Source: Luidia sarsii
Lineage: Eukaryota; Echinodermata; Asteroidea; Paxillosida; Luidiidae
Assembly (NCBI GenBank): GCA_949987565.1
Contig: OX465102.1
Location: forward strand, 10,236,212 to 10,300,211
Direction: 5' to 3'
Length of the DNA stretch: 64,000 nt
Positions 12,001 to 23,354 of this stretch are shown piece by piece (the first letter of the stretch is position 1; each line of letters opens with the position of its first letter). The position numbers and the translations under genes were made by a program. The notes under the pieces were generated by a model. That model had not been told where the DNA came from, did no database searches, and saw only the letters and a program-made list of their open reading frames with translations.

Positions 12001-15000
12001 TAAACTACCTTTTTAAAATCGTACAAAATTCCACTTTTTAGGAAAATTGCAGCATTCCAAGAGCTAAAACTTCACAGTGTGTCTCCTACTGGTATTTACT
12101 TCCACTTGAGTAAGTTACTTTAACAAAATTCGTCAGGTCGAAATTCGGATTCGTGCAAATGGTGTGTAGGGCCTTTAATGGCACATATTTTATGGCACAC
12201 ATTCCCAAAAAATCTGTAATCCTAGCCTGTACAGCAATAATTTATTAGGTTTGTTGAACTCTAAGATAAAGTTTACTGCACCATCGAGGACTAATAAAAA
12301 GCTCCTTTGTAATCCAGGTTTGGTTGTCACTAATTGATTGTCCGCACTTAACAGGTAAATGCCCCCCCCCTAGGCCCTAGCCCTAGGATGGCAGTACCTG
12401 GTCGTAGCAATAACGATGCGAGCCCGGATCACCCCCTTAGAATAATCTCGAAGATGTCTACCTCTTGTGACAAATTGCAGATAGGAGGATTTCTCCATGG
12501 AGCTTCAGTGCCAGTCTTGCCTATCTCTTCGCCTCTGACATCGCCCCACCAGGCACTTACCATCGACTCAAGCTGTGCATACTGCTCAGCCTCGTCAACG
12601 CTGCCTCCCGCTCTGTGGCAAAAGTAATTCTCTTGTACATTTTACTTGTACTTTTTTTTATAACCTCCCTCAAGGGGCGCGTAGCCTACGCATAGAAGCA
12701 ACGTGAAAAATCCGGTAAGACTCAGCCGAGTCCCTGGGATTTTAAGGGTTCATTTGGGTTTGTTTTGGGTTTTTGGTTTTTGGTTCACAGTGAGATTTGA
12801 TAGATCTACATAAGCAAGCATGAACAGTATGAACATTCGTCCTTAGTAAAACAAAAGTGGCAACCACCTTTCGCCTAATGCTTGTTGTGTTTGACTTGTA
12901 GTGAAGTATTGGGTGCTTATTTAGTATAGGCCTAAAGTACAAGTTGAACATTGGATAGCAACTTGATTTGAGTAAGGTTTATAATGTTTGAGCAAATGAC
13001 TTTTTGTGCTTGAGCAGCTTTGTGAAATTGTTTCCCAGGTCCTGTCTTTGATATCTCTCTACTTGGTAAAGATTCTTATCTTGCCTTCTTACCCGTTATC
13101 ATCGTGAATTGAGTAAGAATATACATAAAAGCCAGCTCTTATGGGCCCATAATTATTTGTTTCTGTATACTCACTTGGACCTACAACAAAGAGAAAAAAT
13201 AACCCGAAACGAGTAATGCCCTTATTTGTCATTGTACGGAATATATGTAGGTATTAGGCCTATATGTAAAACAGTAGAATTCTGAATTCTTGACAGAACA
13301 GTTAATGCACTGATCATGATGACAAAAAAAATAAATTAATTCTGCTAGAAAAAGGTGGAATTAATGTAGGGCTTATACCATATAGCTTTTACAAACGTCT
13401 GCATTTTGCATTCCTTAATGTGCCATTAACACTCGTGTGGATTGGTGGATCTGTTTGTCTTACCTGTGTTGGGGGTATTTCTGACCAATGTATTGACTTC
13501 GCAGGAGTCCCCGTGTTTTTTGGATCTTTTGGCGGTGGGCGCCGACACGAACATCATTCGGAAGCTGCTGGTCCATGGCACCTCCCTGTCAACCCAAGCC
13601 GTCATTCACTGCTGTGGCCAGCCCTTGTTTGCCTCCCTCAGCCGTGAACCGAAATCATCGGGGAGCTGCAGTATTGATGGTGAATATCAATTTCCCTAAA
13701 GGAAAATAAACAGATCTCCCCGAAAAAAGGCCCGTAGCCGCAGTGGATCTCACGCTTTTGACAAGATTGATTAGTGTCGGGACCGGAATTCTTGCAAAAT
13801 GGTCTCTCTTTGAACTGGAGAACCTATATGCCTCTGAGCTATTGCCACTTACACTTGGGCAGCAACCCATTTCAAAGCACCCATTTTGTTTTACATTTTT
13901 CGTATACAGATTTCTAGTCTGTCCAAAGAGGACATGTTAATTAAAAACCACCATTTCGGCGTTTAGAATGTGTGCAGCTTGTTTTTTTGTTCTTTCACTT
14001 CGTAGGCCGTGTGTGACGTACGCCTCGCACAAACTTTTAAAAGTTTCTTGAGTTTGTAGCCGAACTCCTCGAAGAAATTGACGTAGGACTGCTAGAATGC
14101 CACTGACCTGTATTGTGTCGAAAGTGGTTACGTCGAAACTCCGTTCAATTCGAAGTCTTACAATAAATTATCCGTAACTCTTAATGTCAACACCGCTGAA
14201 ACCGCTTCACCTCAATTTTTTTCAGTTCAAATTTTGAGAAATAACCCCGATTGCGTTGCTTACATAGGCCGTGTATAACAGTTTGTTTTCTTCTGATTGG
14301 CTGACTGGGCAAAAAGTTGTCGACATAGCAAGTAAGAATTATTTTGATTGGCTGACTGATCCCAATTTACAATGGTACCCACAAAAATGTCTGGGTACCA
14401 GACTATTTCTTTTAATCCTCCTTGGCCTCCGGTGTCTACGTCATGAACAGCGCCACCGTGCGTAGCGTTCAATCTCCTATTAAGTAGGTAAAACATCTTT
14501 ATTAATTGTACAGACATCTATTGCTAATGCACAGGCCCCTTAAGTCCTGGTCCAGTCAAATTTTCTGTGCCATTTTGTAAATTGTGTAAAAGAGCAAATC
14601 CAAATCGATTTTCCTTTACTTTGTTAGGAACGAGATTTCAACGGTTTGCATTGTCGGTTCACAACGTGCAAGGTTCGTTGTGACACAATACACATTAGTG
14701 TTGGCCTGGACAGTGTTGTGACTACCGGCAGTGCCCGAGACGTCGAGCAGCTTAGCCAATGAAATGATAAACTGCATATCAAAAGTATAACTCTATAATG
14801 TGATATGGCCCAGCATGCACCTTATAGATTGGTGCCTGTCGATTAAGAGATCTAGTGTCCACCGAAAGGGTAATCTCCAGACACAGATTACCTTGGATTT
14901 AAAGCGATCCTCTGTCCACTATGCACATGTCAAGATGTCTGTATTCAACCTGTATTATGTAAACCCCGAGTGGATTTGTTTAAAATCAGACACCATTGTA

Positions 15001-18000
15001 ATAATGATCGGAACTGAATTATCTTTGATCTGTAAGGATTTCTACAAACTTGATTCCGGTCGTTCGCCTATGGAAGATTACCATGAACCCTTCCAATAGC
15101 CTGTGTGGATGTGTGCAAAGTTTGCATCTGGCACATGCAAAGATGTGGATGTGTTCCTTTTTTCTGGATGACAGGTGGATCAGTTTTGCTCGCACATCAA
15201 GGTATCTGCATGCTGGGGGATCTGGACTGCCTGAAACGGGATGCCAGGGAGAAGCTTCAGCACGGTGAGTCACGCACGATCCTTTTAGAATAACCAGCTC
15301 CCGGCAATGGCACAAGATTCATGCCCGTATAGGTCACTCGTGTCCCGTTTTTAACTGTTATCCCTTTTGCCACGCCAACAGTGCTCTGACCCCAAGCAAA
15401 TTGAAAGACTATTGCTGTATCGCATGCTAATTTTGTTACACCAAGCAGTCTTTAGATGTCAGATTAATGCATTTGGGAATCAGTTTCCGTTGAGAGCTGA
15501 GAGGCTTCATAATATAACAATGAAGTTAGCTATACCCCCATCATATAACCTCACTTGTACTTTATGACATTTGGAGAAAAAAAGAAGACTTTTATTAGCC
15601 GGGGTAACTATGCAAAGACGAAAATACAAATATGAAAAACAAAATAGGCAGCTCTGCCCTCGATAAAGGTCCTGCTTGGGTCGAAACGGCAGGCCCTCCT
15701 AATTTGGTGATTAGCCGAATAAATTAAGTCAAACAAAAGGAAAAAAAATCGAAAAAAAATCCTTACATTTTTTGAAAAATGTTGAATTCATTAAATTTGT
15801 TTTCATCGATTCGAAATGTCAATGTCCTGTAAGCGGATTTTAAAGCGAAAGCCACTGTTTTCCGTGCATTGGTTGACAGTTATTGAGAATAGAGTTATCC
15901 ACATTGACCTGCCAGCCCAGGACAGTACTTCGGCCTCACAGCATCTGTTTCCGGTTCAGTGTCATCTGTGGAGCTATGCTAGCCTCAACAGATCCCCGGA
16001 GATTGGTGACGACACTCCATTTGCTTCCGCCGTGAGTTTGCATTAATATTTCAAATGCCTTTAAACAAATTGATTTGCAATTTGATAAGAAGCAGTAAGA
16101 AATGCTGCCATCTCCTTGCTGAATAGAACGATCTGAACAATTCAAGTCGTAGAATGAGAGCCGCACCGTTCGGCTCAAACAGGCAAGACATTTCTCACGG
16201 GTGTGCAAGAGTGAAAGCTAGCTTTTTAAGGTTTTAACGCAAGGATAGATAAAGGTTATGTTGCACAACCGGTCTAACTTACAACATTTTCTTTCTTCTA
16301 AAGTTTCATTTAGTCCTTCAACCCTTCAACTTGGCCATAAGAAAATAGTCAAGAACAATCCCAAACCTATTTTGGCAGTGATTTTTTATTGGTTCCAACA
16401 ATTAATTTTCCATCAAGCACCAGTTTAAAGGCGTCATCGATGTTATGCGTCAAAGATAGAGTTTGGAAAAAAATAGCTATTGAAACGCAAGTAGAAAGGA
16501 GATGAAATGACCTTCTTCTTCATAGTGTTTTTCCTTGATGGATTGGAACGATCCTCATAACATCAATTCTTGAATGAAGTCCCATTTTATCGAAACCCGT
16601 ATCTGACTCAATGTGGTTAAATGAAACGATCGATCACCTCAGATCACAACGCATCACGTTGAGCGCACTTTCACCATTGAAGGCTGCTCTATCTGTAACC
16701 CGGGTGTGCTGCCTTATCCGTATACTCTCAGCTGACAAGAGGCTTCACACTCTATAGTGCCCATTGAGTACCCGTCTCTAGCTAACTTCCAATCTGATGT
16801 CCTCATAACTCTTCTCGAGCCCCAGGCCAGCATACGTTGGGGCCTATTATACACCACATCCCACCATCCCCAATTCCCTGTGGCTGAATCATGTTGCCCC
16901 AACATCTCGAAGCAAACAGAAGCCTCACCTGTGTTACCATGAAAACTGTACGTGTTATCTGTTGAACAAAAAACTATCGGGCTGTGATGATCTCCCAGGA
17001 TACAAAGACTATTTCCTCCCCCAAAACGCAGAGATAACGATCCTTGTGACAATGTAACCTCGTCCCGATGGTGGCCCAGACGGATGGAGCTGTTCTAATT
17101 ACTTTGAAGGAAAAGAAACCACCTGTTTCGTACTTGCAGCGGTCGTTCAGTGTGATTGATAACTGCTCTGGCATGTGTCTTGCATTATTAACAGGAGGCC
17201 AGGAGAAACTCTAAGCAGTCTATTTCAGAGTAAGTATTGGTTAAGAACGTTTTGCACATTTCCCAGTTATCTCTATGCGAACGCTTAAGGAATATTGTTT
17301 TTCACTTTGTTCCCCAAGAGAGCAGTTTCCCCGAGTTATGTATAAGTTGGTTCTTCATTACATTTGTCTGCATTGGCTTCTCTTCCTTGGGGTTACAGGA
17401 ATGACGACGCCTCTGGAAATGATAATTATTACATTTATGGCCAGTGCATCAGGGTAATTTCTCTGCCACAGAAATCCCAAGTGTGTTGTACACTTAATTA
17501 CAAATAACCTGGACATCGGAGAGATGAAGATGTGCCGAAAGGTTAATTGGCACCTCACCATGTAAGGCAAAAATTTATGTCCATGAAGAGATGCTCTCTA
17601 ATGCCTTATTCATTCAGGATCTATAAAAGATGCGTGCAGGGATTTTGTCCGCCCCTAATGTATACACTAATACCCCATATCCCTGATACAATTGTGCGCT
17701 AGCTGTACTGCAACGTGACATTACATTCGGATGTGTCATGCCCGAGATCTTGTGGACAAGCTGTGAATTGTGGGGTTGAGAGGAGCTGTGGTGCTTGTGT
17801 TCTTAGGCAGCATGCTTATAAGAACTAATTCCATTCCCTTTCCATGTACCCTTATAGATGCACAGGGTTGCATATATCCTTATAAACTAAGATAAACCTG
17901 GAAAGATGCATACATTTTGGTAATTGCCTGCTGAATAGACTGTTCTGAAATAGGCCTACACATTTTAGGTCCTGCTTGAGTCGCAGCCCCAGATCCACAA

Positions 18001-21000
18001 GCATATCCAGGGCTTTTCATAACTCCCGTGATATTGTAAAGCACATTGTGATTTTGTTTGGATACACAGAATGATGAAAGGCGTCATCGAATATTACCTA
18101 GATTCCCCCCTGGGATCAATAGTTTCGCCACGCTAACCTCCCCCTTTTCACACGTAAAATGCCGTGCTCTCAATTTGGCATATGTTGTAGAAGTTTCCCC
18201 ATCTACCTGATGTGCGATAGTTCGAACTCGTCCAAGGATGAGCATGCCGTGACGAGCGTCATCCACCACACACTGCTCGGAGCAATGCAAGATCCCCATC
18301 AGCTGCACGGCGACAATTCAATTATTAGCTCAAGCGACATAAAGCAAGTATGTCGAGATGACTGGCGGAGGTTATTCAAATGCCGCCAAATTGGCCGGCG
18401 CATATATAAATTGATTCATTTCAAACGCTATCACTTGAGGCCGTAAATGCCAAACTCCCCAATGGACTCCTTCAAGCCCAGTGGGTTTTCAAGCCCAGTA
18501 TTGACACCTGCTATCGTGAATAAACCAAGGAACCCTAATATTGGCTTAATTGAATTAATATATAAGTTAAACGAAGCAAATATACAGGACTGCTGCAATT
18601 TGACTCGTGCTTCTTGGGTTTATCGTCAGAGCTATTACCGTCAATCTGCTCTATTCAAATCTGGGAGTCACCGGTTAGATTATAAAGGTTATTACATATT
18701 GAATACAAATTATTTCTTCTGCATCTTCTCTTTGAGAAAGGTCCTGCTAGAACCAAATTTTTGAAAACTGTAAAAAAAATATTTTAATTCAACTCCAGGT
18801 AATGAACTGATCATCGATGTTTGTTTCCTCTGCTCTTTAATACGAGCGTTTTGTATGCAATATTGGCTCAGAAATAGATCTTATGCATGGAGCTGTCGTC
18901 TTTCCCGTTCCATCCAAACATTCCAGTCACACACAGGTGTGGCAAAGACGACAGCTAAGTGAGAAGTGTCTGTACCGTATTGTTATGTTGAACATGTAGT
19001 TCCTGGAGCTAGCCTCAGGAGTGAGAGTTGAGTTTGATGCCACCGCGCGTCAGCTTTTGAGGGGCTACTTTGTGGGCAGTAGGCGGGTGCGATCTTCAGG
19101 GGTGCACGGCACCCCATTTCCCCCAATGGCTCTGCAGACTCTGTAAGTCATTAAACGGTTCTCAAATTTGTTTATTATTTCACTTGCATGCATGAATTAA
19201 AACACAATTTCTATAAAGTTACCCGATTGCCTCTACATTATTAGGCAGTATACAGTAGAGACTGACAAGTTAGTGCAATTCACCTTTACACTTTACTGTC
19301 ATAAGAATGTCATATGAACTCGAAGAGGAAAACTCACACATTTCACCACGCTCACTTTAGTATTCGATTTCAGGAACTATTTGGATGAGAATATCGGTTT
19401 CAATTCCAATTTTGCATACTTGTTCAACTTGGAATCTTACTGGGCGTGACGTTACCATCTTATAGCAAGACCCTTTTCAGGGACGGAATCTTGCAAGAAG
19501 GCACGATGACAAGTATACTATGAAGAACTGAGGGGGGGGTTTACGATCTCACTTCTGAATGTTAAAGCATTGTTTTCTTATAGCATTACCAGTATACTTC
19601 AAAGAAAAATGTGGATGTCATTAGTCTCACTGTCAATGTGGATATCAATGTCATAAATGTGTTAAACAATGTCTGATTTGGTTACATTGTCTAATATTGT
19701 GCCTCAGAGCCTGTATGTCAAGGTCTCTCGCTAAACTCAGTCTGAGGACTAGAGTCCTGGAAGAGGACGCAACCTTTGCAGTCTTACTGTACGAGGAGGC
19801 GGTGACGGCTAGATACGGTGAGTGACCGCGGTCTATTTTATAACCTCGACCATTGGTGGGACTGGATTTTATTGGCGAAAGTCACCGTGACACTCGTCAA
19901 GGCACGACATTCGGAGGGGGATAAATGATTAGCATGGCATCAAACGTGTTGATCAAATTTAAATGAGTTTCTGAATTATGGCTGAAATGAAGTCTGCATT
20001 ATAGCCTTCTTGTGGACGCATGCAGGAAACCCGATTAAAATCCTTGCGGCGATTTATGAATGATTAACGAACCATTTGGGAAAACGTTTGAACTGCGAAT
20101 GAGGTGGGGTAATATGGCAGGAATGTAAATTGAAATCCCGCTCAAAAATGTATAGGCCTATGCCTATATCGGAGCATTGATATAGGTCCGTGAATTTATT
20201 CTAATGTGTTTTGCTTTAATTAGGCTATAGTGGAATGAATAAATGGGGCTATTCAACCCAAATACGAACTATGGTAAGAGCACCTTTTCGACTCTCGTTT
20301 TCATTCTCCTGATATCGAAATCCCATAGTCCCTGTTCAAATCCCTTTATTGTGTACTAATGGGATGGAAGCCGCGTTACGTCTTCGTCATTCACCCCGGA
20401 TGGTTCTTAATTGGATTAACGAAATTTGCAGCGTAACCTAAAAGTCTTGGCCTATAGGTGTAGGCCTATATAAACGTATGTGGCGTTGGAATTCGCCCTT
20501 TACTTATCGAGCTAAAAAGTCAGCAAAGTTCATGCAATGTTGGAACTTTTATTCATCGCGTATCCTAATGATTTCTTTTTAAATCAGGAACAGTGTTGCA
20601 CCGATCCAATTTCGATATGACCCTTATGTAGGGGCAGATAGTCAACATTTGATTGAGACAACTGTTCTATTATTCAAACAAACAAAACAAACGGCTGTTA
20701 AATCCTATGAGTTAAATGATCGAGTTTTTCAACTTCAACATCGGGAGCCTTTGAAAAAGAAGAAGAAGAAGAATCCCAAGTATAATAGAGACGAGTCAAG
20801 ATTGAGAAAAACATCAAATGGTTGCGGTGTTTACATGATGAGGGTGCGTTAGGATGCAATCTCTCCGCAGTGGAGTAAACGACTTTACGCAAAGCGGACC
20901 GGGGACTCCCCTAATTGTCCGGGCCTGCATGTCCTACCCCAGACCATTTTTTTAATTTTTTTTTTTTTTTTGGGGGGGCTATCTTTCGCCCATCAAATTA

Positions 21001-23354
21001 AGATAGTTGAGAACATTACTGTGGTCGTGAGGGTTTCGTAGATTGTACATAATATGAGTGATACCGTATGTATTGAGTGTTTATCATAATAGGCCTATAT
21101 CCAATCGGAAAAACCCGGGCAACAGTTCTTAATCCACACCAGTCTATAACTTGTCCCAATTATTAACCTTTTTTTATCACATGGCATTTACCAATATCCA
21201 GTCAGTGTTAAGAGATTTCCAGACATTGATCGGTGGCCATCGTCTATACTGTATAAAATGTACATCCTTGTATTTCGTGTGTCATTTCTGTTATACCAAG
21301 TTAATACCTGGGATAGAAAGACGCACGTACGGTTGGTAGACTTCAGTTTGAGACTGGCTGCAGTTCTCTATAGGGGCCTATACATGTAGACAATCATGAT
21401 GTCAGTTGTATTTCCTTTTGGATCGCTTTCCAATTGAAATAAACCAAATGAATCATGTTTTCTATCTCATTACAAACCCATGGGTACCAGCGGATGCGAT
21501 TTAGTATTACCCCGAAAGATGCTCTGCTGCAAATCCCTTCCTTGCCCTTTCCAACGTACCTGTCAGGCCAGATAGACAGAGGTTGTTTTTATAACGGTGT
21601 TTATTGTATAAATGCGTTTTAAAGGGTTGAAATGTTTCATTTGTACAACAGGATACTCGGTTCTAAATATCCAACCTAAGCCTCACTTCAAAGATGAAAA
21701 CATTTCGGAATACTTGGGACCCGAGGTGAGATTTTTGTTTTGTCCATCTTACACTAATGTGTATACCCTGCCGTTAATCAAATATGTACAGGTGTATGTA
21801 TGAATTCAATCGCCTCCCTGTTCTCGACGTGTTGTTTTGCTGTTAATTCCGCGCGATTTTCATTGCCCCCAAGCAAGTTAATTTTCACCGTTGTGGACAT
21901 TTCCGGAAAGGAAACAACGAGATGTGCCACTTTGGGGATGTAAGATGTTTGGCCTCCATCTATCGATGTTTGTTTCAATTTCCCGATACGAAGGAAACAA
22001 ACAGCATCACCTTCTAGACGAGTAATTCTGTGTGCATAGCCATCTTCACAGGTCACTGGCTGGCTGTCCTCTTTAAACAGTCCCCATGCATACGGTTGCC
22101 ATACCGTTCAGCAACAGAGAATGGACCTTTCCCATGAAATATGCAAATTAGACCTTACGCATGCGCTTTACTAAATTGGTGGGCAAACGAGTGCGCGTGG
22201 CGTGCCGGTTTCGAAATACGCGCGCAGGAGACACTGGATAGCCAATCACCGCATGCGCACGCCAAACAGTTAGTGCGAAGGAACGCGCGCACGCCTGCGG
22301 AAAACTACGATTATTTGGCGTCCCGCTTGCCCACCAATTTAGTCAAGCGCATGCGCCAGCCCTTATTTGCATATTTCATTGGAACGGTCCATTCGGCCGA
22401 ACACTTCTAACACTTTTCTAACATAGGCCTACCCTTATCGTACCTCGTCCATGGTCTGATCATTTTGGTGGACATGTGTAAGTTCTTTTTTAAAGTGATA
22501 TGCAAAAATGTCACAAACTGCTTATTGACTGAAATGAGCAAAATGCAACCCTCATAAAGTTAGGAGGTCCCTTGCAGGACCATCCTCAAAGGCTGAACTT
22601 GTTCATCCCGACTTTGAGAACGGTTATATGGGGATCGAAACATCAGACCGTCCATATTTTCTATGATAATTAGACCACAAACGTTGCGATAACCGATTCG
22701 ATTTGATCGGATCGATTGCGAGTAGCTATGGGCATTTACCAAACTGAATTAAGCAGGAAGATCGCCTTTTTATTGGTAAGAAATTTTGATGAATGGAAAC
22801 TTTGACCGAACCGGACCTTTAACCCGAGACCGCTGGTTTTACTTACCAGCGCTCTTTCCATCTGAGCTATCCAGCCTGGTCGTCCCATAATAGTCAGCTA
22901 GTCTTTTCCGGGGTGGGGGCGCCAGCAGTAGCGTTCAACCATTACCGTAACTGCCGTATATTTCATGAGATCATGCTCGCTTTTATTCACACGAAAACAG
23001 CCCATTGTTGTAAACCTGGCTGCAGGAGTTCCAGGATCACATTGAAGTGGATTCAGCTATTTCAGTTTAAGTCAAACAAACAAAGGAAAAAACTGACTGG
23101 GAACTTTAAAACATTTTTGAATACTAAGTAGTTTAGATATACGATACAATTGGAGTTAAGTCAGTAGCCACCCACGATTTTATTTCCCTTTTTTGCTGGC
23201 ACCAGCTTTGCCCGTATGAAAACAATAACGTCTCTCCGTGTGTGTGTGTTCTATCACGCAGAATGATGCCGCCATGAAGGGGTTTCAGGCTCATCTCTCA
23301 CGATTTTGTCACACACACGTGCCTGATTTCAGGTTGTCCAAATCAGAGGATTAA
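1..23354 (+). CDS. MCMDC2: MCMDC2-like degenerate MCM protein (5' partial)
   Basis: Known role of the family: a non-canonical MCM relative needed for meiotic recombination (split into mei-217/mei-218 in flies). Exons read in the sequence: 1-46, 518-576, 805-908, 2488-2589, 3561-3658, 4263-4280, 5015-5081, 13505-13679, 15175-15264, 15880-16031, 17195-17229, 18191-18347, 19000-19142, 19708-19817, 21652-21725, 23262-23354 (stop TAA). Phases agree at every join except two: after 908 (the missing part includes the zinc-binding region, partly in the N gap) and after 5081 (an exon of length 3n+2 was not found). Landmark peptides are TLGNLVLHQPHEA, GGCYSVFGIPFKTF, GICMLGDLDCLK and LFPVQCHLWSY. The MCM Walker A region (13505 exon) has no GKS, and Walker B reads LGDLD instead of IDEFD, so ATP hydrolysis looks lost, as in other MCMDC2 proteins. 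The name rests on remembered family similarity across the whole length. Confidence 0.82.
1294..1341. repeat. Near-perfect hairpin
   Basis: Arms TTTTCATTAATTGGT and its reverse complement flank a second palindrome TTATTAGATCTAATAA, separated by two extra bases. It lies in an MCMDC2 intron just left of the N gap. It may be a small foldback element remnant. Confidence 0.6.
1603..1802. other. Assembly gap (200 N)
   Basis: Exactly 200 N, so probably a gap of fixed nominal size. It lies in the intron region where the MCMDC2 exons for the zinc-binding segment should be. Bases just to the right (1803-1851) stay open as a lysine-rich stretch, but no splice sites support it as an exon. Confidence 0.98.
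3183..3288 (-). repeat. Penelope-terminus-like dispersed repeat
   Basis: The motif GACGTTTTGATCCTAGCAGG with CCTTTCTCAAAGGCAGAG is the reverse complement of the dispersed family described at 30068. It is preceded by a second conserved block (TTGCAAACTGCTT...ACTAAAATTACC) that accompanies the motif at 5234, 22510, 46470, 49290, 52830 and 57166. Other copies of the short motif lie at 244-292, 2085-2120, 9522-9572, 15662-15700, 18726-18762, 26276-26318, 40068-40112, 44107-44136 and 53325-53375. Confidence 0.7.
4263..4280 (+). CDS. MCMDC2: 18-nt microexon of MCMDC2-like gene
   Basis: The exon reads ANNVMK between a pyrimidine-rich TTCTTCAG acceptor and a GTAAGT donor. Both neighbouring exons meet it in phase 0, and the resulting ...VLIE-ANNVMK-VNPGIP... 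matches the spacing of the vertebrate protein, where EAN follows at the same place. It is too short to be found by ORF scanning. Confidence 0.75.
5281..5395. repeat. Head-to-head pair of Penelope-terminus repeat
   Basis: Two copies of the dispersed motif face each other and form a palindrome with arms of about 56 bp (few mismatches) and a one-base centre at 5337. The right copy (5343-5381) is the cleanest hammerhead-like version in the window. Confidence 0.85.
5396..6126. other. Intron sequence, nothing recognised
   Basis: MCMDC2 intron. Short open frames on both strands here lack splice context and family similarity. The expected MCMDC2 exon (a proline/leucine-rich segment) was looked for here and not found. 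Confidence 0.5.
6992..7155. repeat. TGTACA-rich palindromic tract
   Basis: Runs of ACATGTACATGTACATGT with interspersed GTACAATGTACAGTAC make overlapping palindromes. A matching tract lies near the other end of the 6-kb element. Shorter tracts of the same composition are at 30044, 33730, 38770 and 42205. Confidence 0.8.
8489..12612 (-). CDS. Unrecognised acidic-protein gene, 3' part
   Basis: Four minus-strand exons in the MCMDC2 intron 5082-13504: 12462-12612 (or ending at a stronger GTAAGT donor, 12561), 10257-10351, 9238-9348 and 8489-8693 (stop TAA). All joins keep frame with consensus acceptors and donors. Peptides: SVDEAEQYAQLESM, then (long form) SAWWGDVRGEEIG; ESFIRPWIPRIKSS; DYQHDGDFVCLEDAVSDEGD; DYMATSEEVYGRDEEADDEE. 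It is strongly acidic in the C-terminal half, with no membrane segment or known motif seen. The first exon begins in phase 2, so upstream exons exist but were not found. An alternative start ATG at about 12639 in another frame also splices openly but gives a less protein-like sequence. The last codons AAT AAA TAA also contain an AATAAA. I do not recognise the family; the last three exons lie between the inverted ends at 6161 and 12174, which is odd. Confidence 0.5.
11279..11399. mobile_element. Foldback MITE, GACAAGTCACCC family
   Basis: A nearly complete palindrome of 120 bp: AACTTGGACCC...GTCACCCTTTTTATCG meets its reverse complement around GGGCCGGGTCACCCGGCCC. Relatives are at 10604-10668 (partial), 28488-28647 and 43050-43115 (partial). 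Confidence 0.75.
11745..11862. repeat. TGTACA-rich palindromic tract
   Basis: Long alternation of TGTACA and CATGTACATG near the right end of the 6-kb element, followed by a C14-15 run at about 11881-11895. Confidence 0.8.
17195..17229 (+). CDS. MCMDC2: 35-nt exon of MCMDC2-like gene
   Basis: Reads EARRNSKQSIS plus two bases, flanked by an AACAG acceptor and a GTAAGT donor. Its length (3n+2) is exactly what is needed to join the phase-0 end at 16031 to the exon starting at 18191, giving ...FASA-EARRNSKQSIS-ESFPIYLMCDSS.... The RRN-QK-like segment is also present in vertebrate homologues. Confidence 0.75.
19818..21651. other. Intron, nothing recognised
   Basis: MCMDC2 intron between well-supported exons. 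It has an imperfect AAG/A-rich run at 20752-20776 and a T/G homopolymer patch at 20947-20978, but no gene or clear element. Confidence 0.6.
22119..22394. mobile_element. Symmetrical TIR element with octamer and NRF1-like sites
   Basis: Inverted ends GAATGGACC.TTCC.ATGAAA run into ATGCAAAT on the left and its complement on the right. Inside, both arms carry the CGCATGCGC core of an NRF1 site and the block CTAAATTGGTGGGCAA or its complement. The centre holds GATAGCCAATCACCGC with a CCAAT box. It lies in the last MCMDC2 intron. The arms are diverged, so this may be an old foldback element or a symmetric control region. Confidence 0.65.
22800..22962 (-). repeat. tRNA-derived SINE, family A
   Basis: Reverse-strand copy containing the tRNA-like head (GGCTGGATAGCTCAGATGG, then CCAGCGGTCTCGGGTT) and the 5' leader that precedes it elsewhere. 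The full description is under 33362. Confidence 0.8.

Larger units (their letters stand above)
6161..12174. mobile_element. 6.0-kb TTAA-flanked TIR element
   Basis: Left end AGGCCCTACACACCATT and right end, its reverse complement, are each bordered by TTAA (6157-6160 and 12175-12178), the duplication typical of piggyBac-type insertion. Subterminal similarity continues inside (CACACCTGTGAAAGTTT against the reverse complement of the right end). The outer flanks together form a perfect 60-bp palindrome if the element is removed, so one insertion event explains both ends. No piggyBac transposase is visible. The interior holds TGTACA-rich tracts near both ends, a 120-bp foldback (11279-11399) and three minus-strand exons. 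Short relatives with the same ends lie at 47610 and 48451. Confidence 0.65.

Noticed and set aside
12388..12627. Plus-strand 79-aa frame starting MAVPGRSNNDASPDH
   Set aside because: The minus strand of the same segment has better splice sites and joins downstream exons in frame; both cannot be supported.
17392..17457. Possible MCMDC2 exon after a GGTTACAG acceptor
   Set aside because: The better exon 17195-17229 already closes the phase and matches the family; this one has neither.
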